64,000 bases of DNA from G965267425 sp965267425 (GTDB taxonomy: Bacteria > Bacteroidota > Bacteroidia > Flavobacteriales_E > Vicingaceae), in assembly GCA_965267425.1 (NCBI GenBank), contig OZ253959.1, positions 310,001-374,000 of the forward strand, in the 5' to 3' direction. The notes under the pieces are model-generated. The model had not been told where the DNA came from. It did no database searches and was given only the letters and a program-made list of their open reading frames with translations. Position numbers and translations under genes: made by a program. Each line of letters opens with the position of its first letter. Within the stretch, counting starts at the first letter, position 1. This document shows, piece after piece, positions 35,614 through 43,849 of this stretch.

Positions 35614-36414
35614 CTAACGCGTCAATTCAACCCATCCGGAAAAATCTTCCGTAGGTGTTTTAATCACATAGAAATAAGTTCCTTCTGGTAGCTCTTTGGA
35701 ATTCGAATTAAAACCTGTCCAAACTACCTGGTCATTATCATAATTCTCTCCTTCCCAAACCACATTTCCATACCGATTAAATATGTTCACTGTGTTAGGC
35801 TGATTGATTTCAATATTGTCAATGATCCAAACATCATTGAAACCATCTCCATTTGGTGTAATACCCGTATAAAATTCCAGGTTACAATCTTCTTCGTATT
35901 CAGCATCAACAATAATGGTGTCTGTTCTAGTACAAAATGTCTGACCTACAACTTTAACCGCAAACGTATCGGCTGCTAAATTTTCAAACGTTCCTGTCTC
36001 TACATCTGTCAGGTTAAAGGTATCCGTTTCATTAGCAACTTCGATGTTGTATGGACCGAGACATCCGGTAGGTGACACCACTATGACACCGGTATGCACA
36101 TCAGGACATTGAGAATTTTCAGTAGCAATATCCGAGGCCAATGCTGCAAGCAACATCACATTGGGTTGCATAAATCCTTGCGTAAGTGCAAGCATACTGC
36201 CTTCATAGGTATCATAAAAAGCTTCACCTATAGAAGAAGATACATTAACCGGATCAGAATTGATTACAAATTCAGTGTAATTGCCTGTGGAACCAAGTAC
36301 AGATCGTTCAATGGAAACTTGCGCATTCAATTGATTAAAAACCAATAGCATCAATCCTGTAACGGCAACTATGTATTTCAATTTCTCGCCCATGTCCACT
36401 TTCAACAGATTCAT
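35614..36414 (-). CDS. secreted protein with gliding-motility (type B) C-terminal domain
   Basis: A 266-residue protein. The signal peptide follows (VAVTGLMLLVFNQLNAQ). The N-terminal 100 residues (ERSVLGSTGNYTEFVINS, VSSSIGEAFYDTYEGSMLALTQGFMQPN) match the short strand-rich region common in these proteins. The last 90 residues (FYTGITPNGDGFNDVWIIDNI, VNIFNRYGNVVWEG, LPEGTYFYVI) are the type-B T9SS domain. It starts 4 bases after the collagen-like gene; an internal ATG at 36393 is an alternative start. It could cap or anchor the collagen-like fibre. Confidence 0.92.
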   Translation of the reverse strand: MNLLKVDMGEKLKYIVAVTGLMLLVFNQLNAQVSIERSVLGSTGNYTEFVINSDPVNVSSSIGEAFYDTYEGSMLALTQGFMQPNVMLLAALASDIATENSQCPDVHTGVIVVSPTGCLGPYNIEVANETDTFNLTDVETGTFENLAADTFAVKVVGQTFCTRTDTIIVDAEYEEDCNLEFYTGITPNGDGFNDVWIIDNIEINQPNTVNIFNRYGNVVWEGENYDNDQVVWTGFNSNSKELPEGTYFYVIKTPTEDFSGWVELTR

Positions 36415-36418
36415 CTCA

Positions 36419-39400
36419 TTATGGTTGATAAATCACAAACGAGAACCGTTTGTTGGCACCGGTTCCTGAACTATTGTAAATATTTACCTGAAGATCTGTA
36501 CCGTTATTCGTAGTTGCAACCATACCTGGTGTTCCATTGGAAATAGTAACAACAACTGTATAATCATTCAGGTTAAAGTTCACATTGTCAATTGAAATCA
36601 CATACTCACCCGTACCACTTCCCGCGGCAACGGTGAAGTTTCCTGAACCTGAATTAACGGTTGTTGATGCCGAGCCAATGTTACCATAAGCAATTGGCAC
36701 CAAGTTAGCTGTTCCAGTGGCATTAACATTGATTTCATCATCACTAATGCTAACCGAGTCAATTGTCACAGTAGTTCCATCATTTGTAAGCTTACTAGTA
36801 GCTACCCAATCAGAACCGTCGTGTCTTAGTGTTTGACCAGAAGTACCTGGAGTTAACGGTCCAGTAGGTCCTGTTAATCCGGTAACACCCGTTGCTCCTG
36901 TCAATCCTGTTGCTCCAGTCACTCCAGTGGCTCCTGTAACTCCCGTTGCACCTGTAACGCCGGTTGCACCAGTAACTCCTGTTGCACCAGTTGTACCGGT
37001 AGGTCCAGTAAGTCCTGTCAATCCAGTGACACCTGTAGCACCAGTTGTACCCGTAAGTCCAGTTAATCCAGTGACACCTGTCGCACCAGTGACACCTGTC
37101 GCTCCTGTTACACCGGTAGCACCTGTTACACCAGTGGCTCCAGTAACACCAGTAGCACCTGTTGTACCGGTAGGTCCGGTAAGTCCTGTTAATCCAGTCA
37201 CACCTGTTGGTCCCTGAATACCCGTAGAACCCGTCACGCCGGTAGCACCCGTTGTACCGGTAGGACCAGTAAGTCCAGTCAATCCAGTTACCCCTGTAGG
37301 TCCCTGAATACCCGTAGAACCAGTTACACCGGTAGCACCCGTTGTACCTGTAGGTCCAGTAGGTCCTGTTAATCCGGTAACACCTGTTGGCCCTTGGATA
37401 CCTGTAGATCCAGTTACGCCAGTAGCACCCGTGGTTCCCGTAAGTCCTGTTAATCCAGTCACACCTGTTGGTCCCTGAATACCCGTAGCACCTGTTACAC
37501 CGGTGGCACCCGTTGTACCTGTTGGTCCGGTAAGTCCTGTTAATCCGGTTACACCTGTTGGTCCCTGAATACCTGTGGATCCAGTTACACCAGTGGCACC
37601 CGTTGTACCTGTTGGTCCAGTAAGTCCTGTTAATCCGGTTACACCTGTTGGTCCCTGAATACCTGTGGATCCAGTTACACCAGTGGCACCCGTTGTACCT
37701 GTTGGTCCAGTAAGTCCTGTTAATCCGGTTACACCTGTTGGTCCCTGAATACCTGTGGCTCCGGTAACACCAGTAGCACCTGTTGTACCAGTAGGACCAG
37801 TAAGTCCCGTTAATCCAGTCACACCCGTTGGTCCTTGAATACCTGTTGCACCAGTAACACCAGTGGCACCCGTTGTACCCGTAGGTCCTGTAAGTCCTGT
37901 TAATCCGGTCACGCCTGTTGGTCCTTGTATACCTGTGGCTCCTGTAAGTCCAGTGACACCGATAGGTCCTGTTGGCCCTGTCAATCCAGTTACCCCAGTA
38001 GGTCCTTGAATACCCGTGGCTCCTGTAAGTCCTGTAAGACCCGTTACACCAATAGGTCCAGTAGGTCCTGTTAATCCGGTAACACCTGTCGGTCCTTGTA
38101 TACCCGTGGCACCAGTAAGACCGGTAACACCAATAGGTCCTGTTGGCCCTGTCAATCCAGTTACACCCGTTGGTCCTTGAATACCGGTAGCTCCCGTAAG
38201 ACCGGTAACACCAATAGGTCCTGTTGGTCCCATTATGTTCAATGTTGCACTACCCCATGTAGAACCATTCCATTCATACACATCTCCCGTAGATCTATCA
38301 AGGAAAATATCTCCAGAATTTACTGAAGATCCTGTAGGTCCAGAGGCTCCTGCACTTCCGTTACCGGTATACCATAGATTTCCTCTATAATTGAATACCA
38401 GCCCCCAGGTAGAGCCATTAAATTCATAGATGTCTCCATTGTCTGTATCAAGATATTGATCTCCAGTAACACCTGTAGCCCCAGGAGCGCCAGAGCCTGT
38501 GCTCAATCCACTTCCTTCAGGTCCAATGATATTGGTTGTCAATGTCCAAACTCCACCAATCAGTTCATACACATCACCATTTAATGTATTTAAATATTGG
38601 TCTCCATTTTGATCTGGTGGAATGGATGGTAATCCCGGCACTCCGGCACCAGATTCCCAAGTACTTCCTCTATCACCCGTAGGTCCTAATATTCCTCGCC
38701 CAATAGGCGATCCCCACGTGGTACCATTGTATTGATAGATATCACCTGTATTGGTATTTAAGTATTGATCATTTGCATCTGGTCCAACTGGGAATACTCC
38801 ATCAATTGGAGCAATTGTTCCACTATTCCATTTACTTCCCGCACCAGTTGGCCCTTTAATGGAACCAATAATGGTCCAGGTAGTAGTCATTAACGTATAC
38901 TCATAAACTGCACCTGTAATGATATCGAGATAGTAATCACCATCTTCATCTGATGCCAGAGCAACTGGTGCTCCAGATCCGTCTCTCCACGTGGTAGCAT
39001 ATCCGGTATCACCTTTTGGACCGATAATATTCATGCTTAGTCCCCAAGTAGAACCATCCCATTCGTATATGTCTCCAGCAACGGTATCGAGGTATTGATC
39101 TCCCAATACTTCAGATCCTCCAACTGTTGGTGCATTTGATCCTGAAGACCAAAGACTACCTTTCGGTCCAATGATATTGGTAATGGAATCCCAGGTAGTA
39201 CCGTTGTATTCATATACGTTACCATTACCTCTATCCAGGTATTGATCTTGTGCAAGGTCAGTTCCGATTACAGAAGGTGCTCCAAATCCAGAACGCCATT
39301 CACTTCCTCTTTCACCAGTTGGTCCTGTTGGTCCAGTTGGGCCGGTCAATCCGGTAAGTCCAGTAACTCCAATTGGCCCTGTAGGTCCCGTCAATCCAGT

Positions 39401-40837
39401 AAGTCCAGTAACCCCAATAGGTCCGGTAGGTCCAGTTGGACCCGTAAGTCCTGTCAATCCAGTTACCCCAATTGGTCCGGTAGGTCCAGTAGGCCCTGTA
39501 AAACCAGTAAGTCCTGTTACCCCAATTGGTCCAGTAGGTCCAGTTAATCCGGTGAGTCCAGTTAAACCAGTTAAACCAGTTACTCCAATAGGTCCAGTAG
39601 GTCCTGTAAGTCCTGTTAATCCAGTAACACCCGTTGGTCCTTGAATACCTGTCAATCCGGTAAGTCCTGTTACTCCAATTGGTCCGGTTGGTCCCGTAGG
39701 TCCGGTATCACCCGTAGGTCCTTGAATACCCGTCATACCAGTAAGACCAGTAACTCCAATAGGCCCGGTTGGACCAGTCAATCCGGTTACACCTGTAGGG
39801 CCTTGTATACCTGTTAAACCAGTCAATCCAGTTACCCCAATTGGTCCAGTAGGTCCAGTTAATCCAGTTACACCCGTAGGTCCCTGAATACCCGTTAATC
39901 CCGTAAGACCAGTTACCCCAATAGGCCCAGTAGGTCCGGTAAGACCTGTTAATCCAGTTACACCCGTAGGTCCCTGAATACCTGTCAATCCTGTGAGTCC
40001 TGTTACCCCAATTGGTCCTGTAGGTCCGGTAAGACCTGTTAAACCAGTAACACCTGTAGGTCCTTGAATACCAGTAGCACCTGTAAGACCCGTAAGTCCA
40101 GTTACCCCAATTGGTCCTTGAGGTCCCGTAGTTCCCGTTAAACCGGTCAAACCAGTTAAACCAGTAACACCAATTGGTCCGGTAAAACCAGTAACACCAA
40201 TCGGTCCGGTGGGCCCTAAAACATTGGATACAATGTTCCAGTTACCTCCAGTAAATGAATAAATATCTCCATTATTTCTGTCCAGGTATAAATCTCCGGC
40301 AAGCTCTCCACCACCAATAACCGGAGCTCCAACACCGGAAGTCCAATCTGATCCTCGTTCACCAGTAGGCCCCGTAAGTCCAGTTGTTCCTTGCGGTCCA
40401 CCAGCAGATATTTTAGAATACAATGCATAAGGTACAGACCACAATTGTGACTGCCCTAAATCTTGATACCCTGATCCATCAGGGTCAATTTCAACCTTAA
40501 CGAAATAAGTTCCTGCTCCCCAATCAATTTGATCAAATGCTCCGCCAGCAGTTTGAGTTCCTTGACCAACAACCAAATTGAACAATCCATATTTGTTGGT
40601 AGAAGTATTGTGTGTTTCTTCATATACAGGTGTAGTGTTTGATCCGAGATATATGCCAAATCGTACAGCTACGTTGGCATTCCCCAAGACTTGATCTTCA
40701 CCACTGATTTCAACTCTGGCAATCGCCTGATAATTCATTCCTTCGGGGAAGGTCTGACCATATAAAAGGCTTGAAAGCAAAAAAGAAAAGCAAAAGACGG
40801 ATGCTTTCCTCCATAATCGAAAAAAACTTTTTCCCAT
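36419..40837 (-). CDS. giant collagen-like repeat surface protein
   Basis: A 1472-residue exported protein. Signal peptide about 1-27; an N-terminal domain common in Bacteroidota (PEGMNYQAIARVEISG ... QLWSVPYALYSK, about 28-145); a first Gly-X-Y block rich in GPTGPIGVTGLTGLTG (roughly bases 40400-39320); about eight WG repeats of the form W(x)SGxGAP...GDQYLDxxNGDIYExxGxTWG (to about 38240); a second Gly-X-Y block (to about 36860) with GPTGTTGATGVTGATGIQ units; and a beta-rich C-terminal head ending FSFVIYQP. Thr dominates the Y position, as in exosporium BclA, where Thr is glycosylated and the collagen trimerises. It has no T9SS domain of its own. The ATG is preferred over a GTG five codons upstream. 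Confidence 0.92.
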   Translation of the reverse strand: MGKSFFRLWRKASVFCFSFLLSSLLYGQTFPEGMNYQAIARVEISGEDQVLGNANVAVRFGIYLGSNTTPVYEETHNTSTNKYGLFNLVVGQGTQTAGGAFDQIDWGAGTYFVKVEIDPDGSGYQDLGQSQLWSVPYALYSKISAGGPQGTTGLTGPTGERGSDWTSGVGAPVIGGGELAGDLYLDRNNGDIYSFTGGNWNIVSNVLGPTGPIGVTGFTGPIGVTGLTGLTGLTGTTGPQGPIGVTGLTGLTGATGIQGPTGVTGLTGLTGPTGPIGVTGLTGLTGIQGPTGVTGLTGLTGPTGPIGVTGLTGLTGIQGPTGVTGLTGPTGPIGVTGLTGLTGIQGPTGVTGLTGPTGPIGVTGLTGMTGIQGPTGDTGPTGPTGPIGVTGLTGLTGIQGPTGVTGLTGLTGPTGPIGVTGLTGLTGLTGLTGPTGPIGVTGLTGFTGPTGPTGPIGVTGLTGLTGPTGPTGPIGVTGLTGLTGPTGPIGVTGLTGLTGPTGPTGPTGERGSEWRSGFGAPSVIGTDLAQDQYLDRGNGNVYEYNGTTWDSITNIIGPKGSLWSSGSNAPTVGGSEVLGDQYLDTVAGDIYEWDGSTWGLSMNIIGPKGDTGYATTWRDGSGAPVALASDEDGDYYLDIITGAVYEYTLMTTTWTIIGSIKGPTGAGSKWNSGTIAPIDGVFPVGPDANDQYLNTNTGDIYQYNGTTWGSPIGRGILGPTGDRGSTWESGAGVPGLPSIPPDQNGDQYLNTLNGDVYELIGGVWTLTTNIIGPEGSGLSTGSGAPGATGVTGDQYLDTDNGDIYEFNGSTWGLVFNYRGNLWYTGNGSAGASGPTGSSVNSGDIFLDRSTGDVYEWNGSTWGSATLNIMGPTGPIGVTGLTGATGIQGPTGVTGLTGPTGPIGVTGLTGATGIQGPTGVTGLTGPTGPIGVTGLTGLTGATGIQGPTGVTGLTGPTGPIGVTGLTGATGIQGPTGVTGLTGLTGPTGTTGATGVTGATGIQGPTGVTGLTGLTGPTGTTGATGVTGATGIQGPTGVTGLTGLTGPTGTTGATGVTGSTGIQGPTGVTGLTGLTGPTGTTGATGVTGSTGIQGPTGVTGLTGLTGPTGTTGATGVTGATGIQGPTGVTGLTGLTGTTGATGVTGSTGIQGPTGVTGLTGPTGPTGTTGATGVTGSTGIQGPTGVTGLTGLTGPTGTTGATGVTGSTGIQGPTGVTGLTGLTGPTGTTGATGVTGATGVTGATGVTGATGVTGATGVTGLTGLTGTTGATGVTGLTGLTGPTGTTGATGVTGATGVTGATGVTGATGVTGATGLTGATGVTGLTGPTGPLTPGTSGQTLRHDGSDWVATSKLTNDGTTVTIDSVSISDDEINVNATGTANLVPIAYGNIGSASTTVNSGSGNFTVAAGSGTGEYVISIDNVNFNLNDYTVVVTISNGTPGMVATTNNGTDLQVNIYNSSGTGANKRFSFVIYQP
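36850..38240 (-). repeat. tandem collagen-coding repeats, block 2
   Basis: Nine-base Gly-X-Thr codon triplets arranged in higher-order units of about 90 bases; adjacent units between about 37560 and 37750 are nearly identical. Such arrays change length easily by recombination or slippage. Confidence 0.85.
39310..40210 (-). repeat. tandem collagen-coding repeats, block 1
   Basis: Gly-X-Y coding repeats with units encoding GPTGPIGVTGLTGLTGIQ; units are less regular than in block 2. Confidence 0.8.
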
Positions 40838-40921
40838 GATTAATTCGTGCACAAATAAGTTAAGACACTCAGATAAGCAACCGAATTACAACTTCGCTTT
40901 TCAAATCGGACTGTCAATTTG

Positions 40922-40944
40922 ATGCAAAATAAATCATTTTGCAT
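40922..40944. promoter_or_regulatory. perfect dyad upstream of the collagen/T9SS/cyclase operon
   Basis: Arms ATGCAAAAT and ATTTTGCAT, 9 perfect pairs around AAATC, 85 bases before the operon start codon. On the minus strand a TATTTTG box, one T short of TAnnTTTG, lies inside it, with TTG about 20 bases upstream. Position and symmetry fit a repressor or activator operator. Confidence 0.5.
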
Positions 40945-40978
40945 TGCAAGGCAAGAGTTAGACTAAAAATAGTTGCAA

Positions 40979-41269
40979 TTAATATTTGGAAAACCAGCGT
41001 GTAATGAAAAATTCTTTGCGATTATTATTTATTCGCTTGGACTTTTTTTTGTTTTTTTTCATTCGCTTTCTAGTCTCTTTGGTTTGGAGGTCCATGTGCT
41101 TTTGAAGTGCCTCCTCATGAGCTTTTTGTGCCTCGGCTTGTTTTTCTTGATTTTGACTTTCAAGGTGTTTTTTCCTTTTTTCTACGGCTTTTGATTCTTG
41201 TTGAGCAGCACTCGTGTAAGATATTCCTACACAAACCATCATAAATGCAAATTTTATTGCCCTTTTCAT
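40979..41269 (-). CDS. small secreted basic coiled-coil protein
   Basis: A 96-residue protein starting MKRAIKFAFMMVCVG, with a signal peptide ending SAAQQ. The mature part is almost one long charged helix (EKRKKHLESQNQEKQAEAQKAHEEALQKH) followed by a lysine-rich stretch KKNKKKSKR and an aromatic end. No family recognised. It lies on the same strand, 141 bases before the collagen-like gene, and may be a periplasmic accessory of that operon. The ATG is preferred over an upstream start because it begins the signal peptide. Confidence 0.65.
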   Translation of the reverse strand: MKRAIKFAFMMVCVGISYTSAAQQESKAVEKRKKHLESQNQEKQAEAQKAHEEALQKHMDLQTKETRKRMKKNKKKSKRINNNRKEFFITRWFSKY

Positions 41270-41321
41270 CGTTATAGAGACTAACTGATTGTATAAACAA
41301 TTATACATAATTTTGAATCCA

Positions 41322-41753
41322 ATGAGATATAATGTCTATTTATTTGTTAGTACGGTTGCTCTTGTCTGTATGAGTTTGTTCGGATGTGACAAAGATGATA
41401 CAACTGTTCCAACGGCATTTGTAGATCTTGAAGTGGATCTTTCGCTTCCTGATTTTGTTCCTCTTCAGTCAATCGGCGGTTGGGTGTACATTGGTGGTGG
41501 ACAAAGAGGTATCATTTTATACCGATCAGATTTCTCTACATATGTGGCGTATGAAAGGCTTTGTACGTATGACCCAACTGAATCTTGCAGTACATTGGAT
41601 GTTGGAGCTGCAAATATTAAGGTATTGGACAATGATTGTTGTGGTTCTGAATTTAGCCTTACCACGGGTCAGGCAATACAAGGACCGGCAGTTTTGTCTT
41701 TGAACCGCTATAGCACGGACCTGGACGGAAATATTCTATACATCACCAATTAA
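41322..41753 (+). CDS. Rieske-fold lipoprotein lacking cluster ligands
   Basis: A 143-residue lipoprotein with lipobox SLFGC (Cys22). The strand pattern and the ending GQAIQGPAVLSLNRYSTDLDGNILYI match a Rieske [2Fe-2S] domain, but the ligands are changed: C-x-H is Cys81-Thr-Tyr83, and CPxHGS is Asn104-Asp-Cys-Cys107-Gly-Ser. Only one of four ligands remains, so no classical cluster is expected; extra cysteines (89, 106, 107) could form disulfides. I recall similar small proteins in other Bacteroidota. Function unknown. Confidence 0.78.
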   Translation: MRYNVYLFVSTVALVCMSLFGCDKDDTTVPTAFVDLEVDLSLPDFVPLQSIGGWVYIGGGQRGIILYRSDFSTYVAYERLCTYDPTESCSTLDVGAANIKVLDNDCCGSEFSLTTGQAIQGPAVLSLNRYSTDLDGNILYITN

Positions 41754-41785
41754 AAAAAGCCGTTCCAATTTGAAACGGCTCTTTC
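41752..41785 (-). terminator. terminator shared by ahcY and the Rieske-fold gene
   Basis: Stem AGCCGTT/AACGGCT (41758-41764 with 41774-41780), 9-base loop. Seven A on the plus strand give a T run on the minus-strand exit, so it mainly serves ahcY; the other side has CTCTTTCT. Confidence 0.82.
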
Positions 41786-41806
41786 TAATTCTTAATCAAA
41801 CTTGGA

Positions 41807-43156
41807 TTAATACCTGTAATACTCAGGTTTAAATGGTCCTTTAACCGGAACACCAATGTAATCCGCTTGTTCTTGAGATAAATCTTCCAATTCAACTCCG
41901 ATTTTTGAAAGGTGCAGGCTTGCAACTTTTTCATCAAGATGTTTTGGCAACATGTACACTTTGTTATCGTATTGGTCGCTGTTGTTCCACAATTCCAATT
42001 GTGCTAAGGTCTGATTCGTAAATGAATTCGACATCACAAATGATGGATGACCTGTAGCGCACCCAAGGTTAACCAATCGACCTTCAGCCAATAAAATTAT
42101 ATCATTACCATTTACGGTATATTTATCTACTTGTGGTTTGATAACTACTTTAGAGTCACCATGATGATTATCTAACCATGCAACATCAATTTCATTGTCA
42201 AAATGTCCAATGTTACATACGATGGTTTTGTCTGCCATGGCTTCAAAATGCTCCTTCGTAATGATGTCTTTATTACCAGTAGCAGTAACAACAATGTTTG
42301 CTTCTTTCACTGCCGTTGACATTTTCTTCACTTCAAATCCGTCCATTGCAGCTTGTAGCGCACAAATTGGATCAATTTCTGTGACAATCACTCTTGCACC
42401 AGCTCCTCTCAAGGATGCAGCCGAACCTTTTCCAACATCGCCGTAACCTGCAACAACAGCTACTTTTCCTGCAATCATAATATCTGTAGCTCGGCGAATA
42501 GCATCAACCAATGATTCTTTACAACCATATTTGTTGTCAAACTTTGACTTGGTAACTGAATCATTTACGTTGATAGCTGGCATTGGCAAAGTACCTTTGG
42601 CTTCACGCTCAATCAATCGGTGAACACCAGTTGTCGTTTCTTCAGATAGTCCTTTGATTCCACTTACCAATTCTGGATATTTATCAAGAACCATATTCGT
42701 TAGGTCACCGCCATCATCAAGAATCATATTTAATGGTTCGCCATCAGGGAAGAAAAGTGTTTGTTCAATGCACCAATCAAATTCTTCTTCATTCATTCCT
42801 TTCCAGGCATAAACCGGAATACCTTTGGCAGCAATAGCTGCAGCGGCATGATCTTGGGTAGAAAAAATATTGCAACTACTCCAGGTCACTTGTGCACCAA
42901 GATCAATAAGTGTTTCAATCAAAACGGCCGTTTGAACGGTCATGTGAAGACATCCCGCAATTCTTGCTCCGGCCAATGGATTCTTACCTTTGTATTCCTC
43001 TCGAAGTGACATTAATCCTGGCATTTCTGCCTCTGCCAATTCAATTTCTTTACGCCCCCAATCCGACATAGAAATGTCTTTTACTTTGTAAGGCATTTTA
43101 TCGATTTTTGCTTCGCTCATTTCAGCTGTTTTTTTTTGCACTGCAAATTTAGGCAT
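41807..43156 (-). CDS. ahcY: adenosylhomocysteinase
   Basis: A 449-residue NAD-dependent enzyme that hydrolyses S-adenosylhomocysteine to adenosine and homocysteine, completing the methylation cycle. Visible are SCNIFSTQDHAAAAIA in the substrate domain, the NAD-binding AGYGDVGKGSAASLRG, and the signature C-terminus GPFKPEYYRY with Lys and Tyr needed for cofactor binding. Length and the insert around 170-185 fit the bacterial long form. It is divergent from the PPTase gene with only 32 bases between, so their promoters must overlap or lie inside the genes. Confidence 0.98.
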   Translation of the reverse strand: MPKFAVQKKTAEMSEAKIDKMPYKVKDISMSDWGRKEIELAEAEMPGLMSLREEYKGKNPLAGARIAGCLHMTVQTAVLIETLIDLGAQVTWSSCNIFSTQDHAAAAIAAKGIPVYAWKGMNEEEFDWCIEQTLFFPDGEPLNMILDDGGDLTNMVLDKYPELVSGIKGLSEETTTGVHRLIEREAKGTLPMPAINVNDSVTKSKFDNKYGCKESLVDAIRRATDIMIAGKVAVVAGYGDVGKGSAASLRGAGARVIVTEIDPICALQAAMDGFEVKKMSTAVKEANIVVTATGNKDIITKEHFEAMADKTIVCNIGHFDNEIDVAWLDNHHGDSKVVIKPQVDKYTVNGNDIILLAEGRLVNLGCATGHPSFVMSNSFTNQTLAQLELWNNSDQYDNKVYMLPKHLDEKVASLHLSKIGVELEDLSQEQADYIGVPVKGPFKPEYYRY

Positions 43157-43188
43157 ATTTTATATCATTATGGTCTTAATTTAAATAC

Positions 43189-43821
43189 ATGCCAATTATA
43201 TCTTATAAACAAATTGGTCAAAACAAGCAGATTGGAATTTGGCAAATTGATGAAAGTATTGAAGATCTCTTGCAAAATGTGAATGCGCAAGGTTTTAACT
43301 TGAGTAGACTTTCGGAGATTTCCAATGAACAAGTAAAAAGACAATGGTTAGCCGTTAGAAATTTGCTGCACGCGATGACATCGTCATTTTGTGATATAAC
43401 GTATGACGAAGTAGGTCGGCCACATTTGGATGGACAAACTTATATCTCCATTACACACTCGCATGAAAAAGTGGGTATTCAACTTTCGTCATCAAAATAT
43501 GCAGGGATTGACTTACAACACAGGAACCCCAGTATTTCGAAAATCAAGGAAAAATTCATGTCTCCATTGGAAATTTCTCAGTTGGAGCTTCATCGTGAAG
43601 AAGAAGGAATGCATATAGTTTGGTGTGCTAAAGAAACCTTATTTAAGGCATTGCGCAGTGAAGGTGTTTTATTTGCCGAAGAATTGTACATAGAGCCTTT
43701 TTTATACCAACCATCTTTTGCGGTTCAAGGGACATCTGTTCATGGTGGAAAGCGATTGAAGTTTGATATGGTTTTTGAAAAAGTTGAAGATTATTTTTTG
43801 GTGTATCTTGTGAATCCTTGA
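43189..43821 (+). CDS. 4'-phosphopantetheinyl transferase superfamily protein
   Basis: A 210-residue Sfp-type enzyme that would transfer phosphopantetheine to a carrier protein. The motifs are AGIDLQHRNP (Asp108, with Gln110 where many have Glu) and WCAKETLFKAL (Lys148, Glu149), with the conserved SITHSHEKVGI before them. No carrier-protein or polyketide gene is nearby, so the target is not evident; it may serve fatty-acid ACP. Confidence 0.9.
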   Translation: MPIISYKQIGQNKQIGIWQIDESIEDLLQNVNAQGFNLSRLSEISNEQVKRQWLAVRNLLHAMTSSFCDITYDEVGRPHLDGQTYISITHSHEKVGIQLSSSKYAGIDLQHRNPSISKIKEKFMSPLEISQLELHREEEGMHIVWCAKETLFKALRSEGVLFAEELYIEPFLYQPSFAVQGTSVHGGKRLKFDMVFEKVEDYFLVYLVNP

Positions 43822-43849
43822 TATTTGCACAACACATAAATTTCAGTTG

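Noticed and set aside
36927..37217. Plus-strand open frame encoding proline-valine repeats (APVTPV)
   Set aside because: It is the exact complement of the collagen repeats; low-complexity antisense frames are expected there.
36850..38240. Regular short repeats that could suggest a CRISPR array or satellite
   Set aside because: The repeats are in frame, encode Gly-X-Y triplets throughout, and there are no unique spacers or cas genes.
41289..41321. Upstream extension of the Rieske-fold lipoprotein
   Set aside because: The added residues would sit before an already complete lipoprotein signal peptide.
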